The notes under the pieces are model-generated. The model was not told where the DNA came from. It saw nothing but the letters and a program-made list of their open reading frames with translations, and did not search any database. Positions 34,463-44,964 of a DNA stretch of 64,000 nt are shown piece by piece. This DNA comes from Nissolia schottii. Its lineage: Eukaryota > Streptophyta > Magnoliopsida > Fabales > Fabaceae. The stretch spans positions 161,285-225,284 of the forward strand of contig QANU01013586.1 in NCBI GenBank assembly GCA_003254905.1. Reading direction: 5' to 3'. The position numbers were made by a program, and so were the translations under genes. The stretch's first letter is position 1; every line of letters starts with the position of its first letter.

Positions 34463-37400
34463 CCGCCCCTCAAACGTGGCATGGTGTTGGGTGAAAATGT
34501 TTATCATGCCAAGTTTGGAATGCAAAGACTGAAAAATGGGTTGGGGCACGGGTTTGCTCATCAAATCTACAAGTTGTATCTTAGAAGCTATGTGAAGAAG
34601 GCGAATAAAGCCACTTTGAACCTTCTCATGGACATGTGACAATCAAGGTCAATGTGCTTATTTGCTCATGGAATGTAGGATTGTGAGCAATTTGTATAGC
34701 GGATTGGTTGTCAGAAAATATTGCTGCAGAATGTGTAGGCAAGATGTTGAAATCCTTTAACAGATAAGAAATTCATTGTAGTTCATAAGACACAGCCGCA
34801 AGAGCTTGATACTCTGCTTCACAAGATGATTGAGAAACAACGGATTGTTTCTTGGATTTCCAGCTAAGTAAAGAATCTTCGAGAAAAACACAGAACCCAG
34901 TGGTTGAGCAACGAGTGTCATGGCAACCGGCCCAATCAGCATCACAGAAAGCCTTGAGCTGCAGAACAGAGGAGCTAGGAAAGAACAAGCCCATTCTTGG
35001 GTTAGACTTGATGAAATGAAGAACTCTGTTAGCTACAGATTGGTGTGCATCAGTGGGTTGAGACATGAATTAGGCAAGGTGATTAATTGAAAAGGAGAGG
35101 TCAGGTCTAGTTGTGGTCAAGTAGATGAGTCTACTAACTAGCCTCCTATATGCAGCAAGGTCTACTAGAGGTTCGCCCACATCTTTTGACAAACGCTAAG
35201 AAGCAGCCATGGGAATGTTAAGTGGCTTGCAACCAATCATTCTTGTAGCTGAAAGAATTTCAAGAGCATATTTTCTTTGTGACACTGAAATTCCTTGGTC
35301 TGAACGAGCTACTTCAAGGCTAAGAAAGAACTTGAGATCACCTAAGTCTTTGATACAGAATTGAGTGTCCAAGAACTATTTAATAGAACGGATCTCAGAT
35401 AAGCAATCTCTAGCTAATATGATGTCATCAACATAAACTAGGAGGGTTGTGAAAGAACAATCAGAGACTTTCAGAAATAAGGAATGATCCGATTGAGATT
35501 GAGTAAAGCCAAGAGACAAAAGGGCACTAGAGAGCTTTGAGAACCATTGTCTAATTTCTTACTTTAAACCATATAAGGACTTAAGCAGCATGCATGCTTG
35601 ATTTGGTTTAGAACACTTAAAACCTTGAGGTAGTCATATGTAAACCTCTTCATGTAAGTCACCATAAAGAAATGCATTGTTAACATCCAGCTACTGCAGA
35701 TGCCATCCCTTAACAGCTACTAAGGCCAATAACAATTTCACTGTTGTCATTTTAGCAATAGGGATGAATGTGTCCATATAATCAATGCCATGTGTTTGAG
35801 TGTAGCCTTTTGCCACTAGCCTTGCTTTGTAGCTTTCTATAGAATCATCAGCCTTAAGTTTGATTTTGTATACCCATTTACAGCCAATAGGAGTTTTCCT
35901 TGCAGGTAGATCAACCAATTTCCAGGTTGAATTTTGCTTCAGGGTTGTGATTTCAACATCCATTGCATCTCTCTAGCACTAATCGTTAACTGGATCACTG
36001 TATTTAGTTGGCTCAACTAATACAGTCATGGAAAAAGCATAAGATTTGTGAGCGATTACCATATGACAGAATAGAATGCAGAGGATGATAAGTTGGGGAA
36101 GCAGTGGTAACAACTCTAGAATTAGTGGCAGAATTTTCAATCCAGTTGCAATGGTAATCTTGTAGGTAAGAAGGAGTGTGTCTTGCCCTTGTAGATTTCC
36201 TAAGAGGAACATGAGGACTAGGAGAGGGGATCCTGTTAGATGAAGAGGATTCTGCAGGATTAGCCTCAGTAGTGTGGGTTGTGTTGCAAGGAAGGTCAAT
36301 ATCAACAGCAGCAACAAGAATACCAGCAAGAAAAACACAATCCTTAGATGAAGGAATTGGAGAAGATGCAATGCCATGATATGGGAAGAAATGTTCATAG
36401 AAACAGACATTTCTGCTAACAAAGATCTCCTTTGATTGCAAATCATATAACAGAAAAACCTTCATGCCATTCTTATAACCCTTGAGTCAAATTTTGTCTT
36501 GTTCCTATGTAAGGAATTTGCATGAGATAGACAACCAAAGACTTTTAGAAAGCTTAAGTCAGGCATCTTATTATGTAGGATACTAAAAAGAGAAGTGTTG
36601 GTTGATCCTTTGCTAGGAATCCTGTTAATCAAAAAACATGCATGGATTGCTGCAAAAGACCAAAAAGAGGATGGCAGATTTGCTTGAAACAGAAGGGCTC
36701 TTGTGAAATTGAGTAAATGTTGATGTTTTCTCTCAACAACAACATTTTGCTGTGGGGTTTCTAAACAACTCAGCTGGAGAATGATTCTCTTTGATGCATA
36801 GAACTCCTTCAAACTGAATTCAGGCCCATTGTCTGATCTTATTACCTTGACAGATATGCGAAACTGATTTTGGACTTGAATAATGAAATTTCTGAGGGCA
36901 TAGGGAGCCTCAGCTTTTGTTTTAAGTAGATACAACCATGTGTGTCCACTATGATCATCTACAATTTTGAGGAAGTATCTATGGCCTTGGATGGAAACAA
37001 TTGGCACAAGGCCCCAAATATCAATGTGCAGTAAATCAAAGACAGCGGATGAAACAAAATTACTGATACGAAAGGGAATTGCTTTTTGCTTAGAAAAATG
37101 ACATATATCACAAGGTACTGCATTTTTACAAATGGGAACAAAGTTGTATACATCATGAATGAGTTTCATTTTATCTGAGCCTATATGGCCTAATCTAAAA
37201 TGCCAAAGATCAAATTTATTCTCAAAGATGGAATTGACACTAACAGAATTATGTGTAGAAAGAATACATGGTAAAGGACTTTCTAAAACATAAAGACCAT
37301 CCTTGGCTCTAGCAATGCCAATCTGCCTCGAGCTGTGAATGTCCTGAATCAGACATTGATCAGAGAAGATGGTGAGTTTACATGCCAAATCAGTGCATAA

Positions 37401-38750
37401 TCTGGTAATTGCAATAAGATTGAAGTGGAAATTAGGCAAATACAACACATTTGAGAGGCAGTAGAATGAAGATAATTGAATTGTCCCAACATACTTGGAA
37501 TACAAGACTTGACCATTAGAGAGATTAATGGCAATAGGAGGAGATAGTTCCTAGTAAGTCTGAAAATAAAGCAAAGAGCAGCAAATATGGTTTGACGCTC
37601 CAGAATCCAAAAGACAAGCTTTACCTGAAATAGGTGATAAACCACAACTAGAGGCATGAGTCATGTTGACTTGTGCTTGACTTGAGTCAGGGCAAGGTTT
37701 CTGAATCTAAGCAAGAAGGCTTTGATACTGCTCAGCTGTGAAATTGAATGCACTAGTAGAGGATACCTGTGATGAATTGCCATTAGAGTCATCAACAACA
37801 GCAACAGTGTTGGCATTAGCCCTCTTTGATTTGTATCCAGGAGGATAACCATGTTTCTTGTGACACTCATCAACCGTGTGACCACGGTAACCACAAAAAG
37901 AGCACCTCTTGCCACCTGATTTCCCTTTCCCTTGATCATAATTTTGCCTCTTATGAGTTTTAGAAACCACAGGCTTTGGTGCTACATAGTTCAAGCTAAT
38001 CTTAGCATCATTGGCCTCATATGATAATTGTCTTTCATGTTGAAGATCCAATGCAAAAATTCTATTAAGAGGAGGAAGAGTTTCCATCAAGAGAACTTGA
38101 GAACGAATCGGATTAAAAGGTTCATTAAGACCTTTGAGGAATTTGATGGCAAGATTTGCATTTAATCGAGCTTTGAACTCAAGAAAAGCACCACAGACAC
38201 ACTGCACACTACATTTATAGACAGGGATAGGTCCGAAAACATCCAAATCATCCCATAGTACCTTCAAATCAGTGAAAAACTTCGTGACAGTGGAATCTCC
38301 TTGACGCATAGCAGAGGTTTCCTCATGTAAATCAACAATGCGAAGTAAATCACCTTGAGAGAATCTCTCTTTGAGTTCTGTCCATATATCATATGCCTTG
38401 CCAATCCAAAGAACACTTTGAGCTATAGGAGGATCAACCGAATGGATGAGCTAAGAAATGACCATGTGGTTGCAACGTTCCCATTAGCCATAGTGAGGTG
38501 AATCAGCACTAGGCATAGTGATGGATCCATCAATGAACTTAACCTTGTTCTTGGATAGAAGTGCCATACGCATGGCCTGAGACCAACTATGGTAGTTGGC
38601 TCCATTAAGAAGAGAAGAAACAAGAATCAAGGAAGGATTTTCATTTGGATGCAAATAGTAAGGGCAAACGAGATCAGATGTTGAATCCAGAGGTGAAGCT
38701 TAAAAATCAACAGATGCAGAATCAAGGACACCAGTAGCAGCAGTCGCCAT
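34463..38750 (-). pseudogene. Copia gag-pol polyprotein, multiply disrupted
   Basis: The start is ATG at 38750 (MATAATG), and a TAA follows about 16 codons later. Gag continues to a C-x2-C-x4-H-x4-C zinc knuckle near 37910-37860. The integrase region has an HHCC finger (WHFRLGH, then CDICHFSKQ), a DIWG strand and SDNGPEF. Reverse transcriptase starts [21 protein letters not shown] and keeps YVDDII around 35430. RNase H keeps CDADWAG and SSCEAEYQAL, and the C-terminus ends with FQSLHSKLGMI. Stops and frame changes in every domain mean the copy cannot make its own enzymes. The intact LTR pair and duplication suggest it is not ancient. Confidence 0.9.
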
Positions 38751-38980
38751 GGGTAATCAAAGAAAAACAAGCAATAATTCAATGAATGTTGCGAAGAAAC
38801 TTGCACCGTAAGGATCTTTAAAGAGAGTATGGCAAAAATTCAGGTTTGTGATGCGCCATGGAAGCTAGGGAAATCACAGAGAAAGCCCGAGAAAGCCAGA
38901 GAAAATTTTTCAGACAAAATGTGCAAAGAAAGAAACCGTAAGAGAATCGGGGAGGAAAACAAACGAAAGCTTAAAGAAAT

Positions 38981-38992
38981 CAACTGATACCA
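38981..38992 (-). promoter_or_regulatory. Primer-binding site, tRNA-Met(i) type
   Basis: TGGTATCAGTTG on the minus strand, directly next to the 5' LTR. The first eight bases match the usual copia TGGTATCA. Confidence 0.85.
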
Positions 38993-39054
38993 TAATAGAA
39001 GAATGAAGATGAGAAAGGAGTGAAAAACTAAAACTTGCATATTAAGGAGCAATG

Positions 39055-39118
<64 letters not shown>

Positions 39119-39234
39119 AAACACCAATAGCTTGTGCAGCAAGCAACAATAACTAACTCCAACTAACTTCTAAATAACTAACTTTAGCTAATTCTAACCG
39201 CTCTAGCAAACTATGTTGAGAGTTTCCCCTATTA
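38993..39234 (-). repeat. 5' LTR of the copia element
   Basis: 242 bp, same ends as the 3' LTR. It contains an expanded (TA)n at about 39058-39110, which explains most of the extra 59 bases. Confidence 0.93.
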
Positions 39235-39239
39235 TTACT

Positions 39240-40722
39240 ATTTAGCATAAATGAGAATTATTGTGATGAAATGTTACACTCACACATTGGAAGAGGAAGG
39301 GGGTGCGGAGAATAAGAAATTGACATTTACAATAATAATAGATTGATGTGATAAGAGTATATATTTGATATTAAACTTTATATATTATAATAGATTTATC
39401 CCTGGTCATATGATCAGCGGCACCATTAGGTGAATGTTTTTTTTATATATAAATGAATAAAACAGGCAAACTCATCATGGTTTATCAAGTTATCATGATG
39501 AGAGGATGGACGATCTATTTAACTAAAATTTGAAGGCTGGTTACCTTTTTCCTGCCGTATTTAGGCCACTGTCAAAATTTCAAATTTCAATATTATGAAA
39601 GAAAAGCAAGAGCCAAGGGAGCAAAAAAATGAATTATTTTAATCAATGATGAAACATAATGTTTTTCTGAAGCTTTTTTGATTGCTTGAAGATTTGGAAT
39701 TGCTGGATAGAATAAATATATGACAAAACTGAAGTAAAGGTTGGCTTTATTCATATAGATTATGCTAACAAGTATTAAAGAATTAATAATAGAAAGATTT
39801 AATGTTTTTAGTATATTCAATGGATTGAATTGTTAAAACTTGTCCGTTTTAAATGAGAACTTTCATCTTCGTAATTCTTAATTCTTACAAACTTTCTTGT
39901 TAGCGAAACCCTATTCATTTATTTGGTCACGTGGCTTTGATATTAGTTACAGGCAAAAGGAAAGATGAGAATGTGGGACTTTTATTCTTTCTGTAACAAA
40001 AAGAATAAGAGAATCTTTCTGATTGCTGTTTTATTTTGAAACAGGGGAAAGAGATACTGCATAGAAGTATATAAGAGATTAAATACGTAGAGTAGGTTTT
40101 TTCTTTCTAGGAGACCATGGAGAAAGATCACGACGATTGACAAATAGTAAACAATGAAGAGGTGTAGTTGGGCAACTACCTAGGGAAATCATGACAAAGA
40201 TTAACAACCGAGAGATGCAGTGGGGGCAAGATCACATAATCCAGTTATAGTTTACATATATTTGTCCTACTTCAGTACTCTGTGCTGTATTATATTAAAG
40301 GAATTTGCAAATAAATAAATTGCATGAGGAATTAATAGTTGAATTGGGTGAAAGAGATTCTTGAGTCTACAAAGAGTTGGCCATGTGATAAAAGCAGCTT
40401 TCTCCAACTTGCAAAGTGACCACACTCATTTGGCTGTAATAATACGGTCTACTTTGTTATTATTTCCTTTACTCATTAATTCCCTACCTTTATTTATTTT
40501 TCGCATTCTTGTCTGTGTCCTAATACAAAAATAGGACTTCAATGTTGTGCCATGATAGCCCTTTTGATATCCTAATTCCAATGACAAAAAAGATCTTCAA
40601 AACCAAGTAATTTTGTCAAAGCACCGCTGGAGCTTTTAGTTGTAGTTGTTTGAAAAACAGAATTTATGTGCTCAACAATGCGTTTCATACACGACTTAAT
40701 AGTTGTAGTTGTTTTGCGTTCT
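39240..40722. other. Intergenic sequence upstream of the LAX gene
   Basis: AT-rich with no gene recognised. The last several hundred bases are presumably LAX promoter. Confidence 0.5.
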
Positions 40723-40733
40723 CTATATATATC
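40723..40733 (+). promoter_or_regulatory. TATA box of the LAX gene
   Basis: CTATATATATC, about 130 bases upstream of the ATG at 40862. This fits a leader of about 100 bases. Confidence 0.55.
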
Positions 40734-40861
40734 ACCAACCATTCCTAGGACTAATAGTCCCCAAACCCAGGTAGATAGTATACACAATAATACAGACTTG
40801 AGACATAGTAGTGACCACTGAGAAGATAATTGCAAGTCATCCAGATATATAGAAGAGACTA

Positions 40862-41557
40862 ATGGAATCGGAGAAGGCGGTTGAAACCGTAATTGTTGGG
40901 AACTATGTGGAAATCAATCCTGAAGGGAAGACTAAGGATATAAAATCCAGGTTACTAGGCTTCTTGTGGCATGGTGGTTCTGCTTATGATGCTTGGTTTA
41001 GCTGTGCTTCCAACCAGGTTGGTTTGTACCTTGTGCTCTCCAAATATAGTATCCGACTGTCATATACATGTTGATGATGCATCTACTTATGCGTAATGTA
41101 TTTTGGATGATAATGTGGTGTGCAGGTGGCGCAGGTTCTGCTAACGTTGCCGTACTCATTTTCGCAGCTGGGAATGGTTTCGGGCACACTCTTTCAACTC
41201 TTGTACTGCTTGCTGGGTGGCTGGACCGCTTACCTCATTAGCGCACTCTACGTTGAGTACAGAACCAGAAAAGAGAGACAGAAAGTTAATTTCAGGAACC
41301 ATGTCATCCAGGTCTAGTTCATTGCATTTTATTTCGTTAAAATTCAAGAAATTGTAAATGCTGCAACGCCAAATTGTTTTGAGTGCAGTGGTTTGAGATT
41401 CTTGATGGTCTACTCGGCAAGTATTGGAGAAACGTGGGTCTGGCCTTCAACTGCACATTTCTTTTGTTTGGATCTGTTATCCAACTCATAGCTTGTGCAA
41501 GGTGCATCCAAGAGGAGGCTCTGATTCTTGTTTAGTTCATTAAAAAATAAATTATTG

Positions 41558-41595
<38 letters not shown>

Positions 41596-42853
41596 CCCAA
41601 CTAATTACTTCATTGGAGATTTTTAATGCAGCAACATATACTACATGAATGATAATCTGGACAAGAGGAGTTGGACTTACATATTTGGAGCTTGCTGTGC
41701 CACCACTGTCTTCATCCCTTCTTTCCACAACTACAGAATATGGTCCTTCCTCGGCCTCCTTATGACCACTTACACTGCTTGGTACCTCACCGCTGCCTCC
41801 CTCCTTCACGGCCAGGTATTCACTATATATATATATATATGGATCATTATATTATATACAGCAATGCGATCTTAATTTCATTGTGATTAACGTGGTGCGC
41901 GCGTGTAGGTGGAAGGGGTTAAGCATTCAGGTCCAACCAAATTAGTACTATATTTTACAGGGGCAACAAACATTCTGTACACATTTGGGGGACATGCCGT
42001 TACCGTGTAAGGCAAATTAAGAAATTAAGAAAGAAATAATTAATTAATTAATTGGAAGTGATACTAATTAATTAATTAGGTGCTGAAATATATAATAGTA
42101 TATTATATATGGTACCGTACAGGGAGATAATGGACGCAATGTGGAAGCCTGAAAAGTTCAGGAGTATATACTTAGTGGCCACCTTGTATGTGCTGACATT
42201 GACGCTTCCATCGGCAGCTGCGGTGTACTGGGCATTTGGAGACTTGCTTCTTGATCACTCCAACGCTTTCTCTCTCCTCCCAAGGTCTCCCTTCCGTGAC
42301 ATGGCTGTCATTCTAATGATCATCCACCAGGCACGCATGCATGCATCTACTTAATTACATTATTTTTGTACTTTTCACAATGCGTAACTCTCTCTCAATT
42401 TATAAATAAATAAATAATAAATGAATGCAGTTTATGACATTTGGGTTTGCATGCACACCACTATACTTGGTGTGGGAGAAAGCAATAGGGATGCACGAAT
42501 GCAGGAGCGTGTGCAAGCGTGGTATGGCCAGAGTCCCCGTGCTGGTCCCCATATGGTTCTTGGCTATACTCTTCCCCTTCTTCGGACCCATAAACTCCAC
42601 CGTTGGATCCCTACTTGTCAGCTTCACTGTCTACATCATCCCCGCCCTCGCTCACATCTTCACCTTCATCTCCCCCGCTGCCCGCCAGGTGTGTACCTAC
42701 ACCATCAACCTATTTGTGGTGGTGTGGGTCCTAGTGGTGGGCTTTGGCTTCGGTGGGTGGGCCAGCATGCTCAACTTCATGCACCAGATTGACACATTCG
42801 GTTTCTTCACCAAGTGTTACCAGTGCCCCTCGCCTCCTCCTGCAGCTCACTGA
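40862..42853 (+). CDS. LAX (family): AUX1/LAX-family auxin influx carrier, C-terminal region shortened
   Basis: AUX1/LAX proteins are plasma-membrane proton symporters that import auxin. Seven exons join in phase: 40862-41017, 41126-41311, 41389-41501, 41632-41815, 41909-42006, 42123-42330 and 42431-42853, coding 455 residues. Conserved stretches are FLWHGGSAYDAWFSCASNQ, VAQVLLTLPYSFSQLGM, NRIWSFLGL-type sequence (here NYRIWSFLGLLM), YFTGATNILYTFGGHAVTV and WKPEKF. The C-terminus reads GGWASM...QIDTFGFFTKCYQC. Intron 6 begins GC instead of GT. In the last exon SPAARQ is followed at once by VCTYTINLFVVVWVLV. About 17-20 residues usual for the family (the NAAEKPPFF..W segment) are absent, and the family's last intron is missing there. 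The family is usually about 470-490 residues. Reading continues in frame to the normal end, so it may still fold, but function needs testing. Confidence 0.9.
41562..41594. repeat. (TA)n microsatellite in LAX intron 3
   Basis: About 16 TA units, within the intron between 41501 and 41632. Confidence 0.9.
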
Positions 42854-44964
42854 ATTAGACTAGCACTCTTCCACTCCAAAGGCACGTCAGACTTCATTCA
42901 TCCGTCACTCACTCAACAATATATCATACAATCTTCTTCTATTTCATTATCTTAATTTGTCTCTTATACTCATGATTATGCTTGCTTGCTAGCTAGCCAG
43001 CTGATCAGGACTTGTGTGATTATTTCTAGCTAGCATTCTTGGAGGACCTCAACCAACCGATTGCATGCTGCGAGAGTTGTATTTGAACACCGTCTATATA
43101 TAACGTTACTTTCACCTAAATACTATACAAATCCATCTTCCTACATATCTATTTCGATACTGATCCACTCTCAAATTAACATACAACGTTTATGCTTCAT
43201 GAATTTGAAGACCTTTTCCCTTTTAATTAAACAAATATTCTTTATACTTATTTATTAAGTATCACTATGAAAATCATAATTTATAACACATGTATTGATA
43301 GATGTATATCATTATAGAGTCTTTCTAATTATATCCCATTCTAACGTCAAATGGGGACTGTTTTCTAATTAGTTACTATATACATATACATATATATGCC
43401 GCATGGAAAGAAAGGGAAAATGCAGAATTTTTGTCAGAACTCTTAGACTAATTATATAAAGCTTTGTAATCATTCATGTGCAAAACATTGTGTCACTATA
43501 TATCATACATAAATAGATACAAATAACACTTCTTATAAAACAAAGCACATTATTGTATAATATTTATCCTTTAAATGTGACCATGTCAAAAACCAAAACT
43601 TAAGTTGATGAGTCTCACCCTTAGAAGTATCTACAAATCAACAAAGAGATTAGTCACTTGACTGTATTTAGTAAACACCCTAATCATGTATTAAAAAATA
43701 CTTAAGCTAATAGGTAAAAAAATTAAATAGTTTAATTAATTTCTCGTGTTAGCGAATATAATCTTTATACTAAAACTAAATATTGAGATTCTTTGCATGT
43801 TCTATTTTTCTGATCATATTTCGGATGGCCCAACCCATATTGACGCCAATGAATTGTTTAAAATTTATATTTTTTTAAATAATTAATAACAAATTATAAA
43901 ATTGTTTCCCTTAAATTAATATATTTTACCTAATATTATGCAAATTTTTGTATTAATATAATATTTTTTAAATATTTTTTACCTCTTAAATTTGATTTAT
44001 TACTTCAAAAATTTTAAAACTTTTTATAGTCATAATGTCTAAAAGTTTATATATTATCTAAATATATTAAACTTGACAGACTTGATTTGACCTGACCAAG
44101 TTATTACTTAAATCATTATTGGGTCAAAGAAATCAGATAAAATTTGAATTTTATTTAACTCGACCTAACTTAGCCCATGTGCATCATTACGCCATCCTTA
44201 ATTTTCTATTTGGCCCACCTACATGTTCCTTAATACTTACCGAGAATTGTTATGTATGCCGAAATAAATTTCACGAAAGTCGCATGGGTTTTTGACCGAT
44301 TAAGAAGATGCGATATTAAAAATTAGAGAAAGAAAGCAACTAATGGGTGAAAATTATGGATAAGCCCACCAATCAGAGATCTTTGTAAGATGACACGAAA
44401 AATCTTCAGGTTAAAGCTCATTTCCCATACTTAATAGAATGGTGATGCAAGTGAGTGTTCATGTTTAGCTGCCCGATCACTCAATCGAGTTAAATGTAAA
44501 GGCTATGAGTTTTTAAAATTAAATTGGCATTTGTTTAAAACGTTGAAAATCATGATTTAAAAGAGATAAAATGAGTTAAGAATGAATTTTACACACAATT
44601 ATAATGTAACACCTTTAGTATTATTATTATTATTATTATTTTGGGTAACTCTATTTTTTTTATACATTTCCTTCCATCCTCTAAAATTTAATATAAGATA
44701 TAGTGGATATGAAATGACAAAAAAAAATTCTAAGTGAGTTTCGGGAATGAGAATACATAATTAGAGCGTCTTCACACAAAATGAACGGAAAAAGTGTGTG
44801 TTGAGCAACACAAAAATAAAATTAGCCTAAACTAATTTCACAAGGGTGATGACCCAAGCATGGGTAAGTTATGTACACTTGCAAGATGGTGACAAAACAC
44901 CAAAAAGAAAGAAAGAAAGAAAGAAAGCAAGCAAGCGTTGTGAAATACCTATATGTATGTTAGA
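42854..44964. other. Intergenic region between LAX and ARO
   Basis: This is the 3' flank of both convergent genes. It is very AT-rich. A (TTA)n run lies at about 44616-44640 and a (GAAA)n run at 44909-44927. Phrases at 43826-44190 (ggcccaaccc, gacctgacc, tcgacctaac) hint at a decayed hAT-type MITE, without clear ends. Confidence 0.45.

Larger units (their letters stand above)
34280..39234 (-). mobile_element. Ty1/copia LTR retrotransposon, complete, with TA...TA LTR ends
   Basis: The LTRs are 34280-34462 (183 bp) and 38993-39234 (242 bp). On the plus strand both begin TAATAGAAG and end CCCCTATTA. TTACT flanks the element at 34275-34279 and 39235-39239, a perfect 5-bp target duplication. A primer-binding site TGGTATCAGTTG, initiator tRNA-Met type, abuts the 5' LTR (38981-38992, minus). 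A G-rich polypurine tract (TTTGAGGGGCGG) abuts the 3' LTR. The internal order, read on the minus strand, is gag, protease, integrase, reverse transcriptase, RNase H, which is the copia order. The larger LTR differs mainly by an expanded TA repeat. Confidence 0.95.

Noticed and set aside
43826-44190. Decayed hAT-type MITE with ggcccaaccc and gacctgacc phrases
   Set aside because: No inverted ends or duplication could be set, so it is only noted in the intergenic entry.
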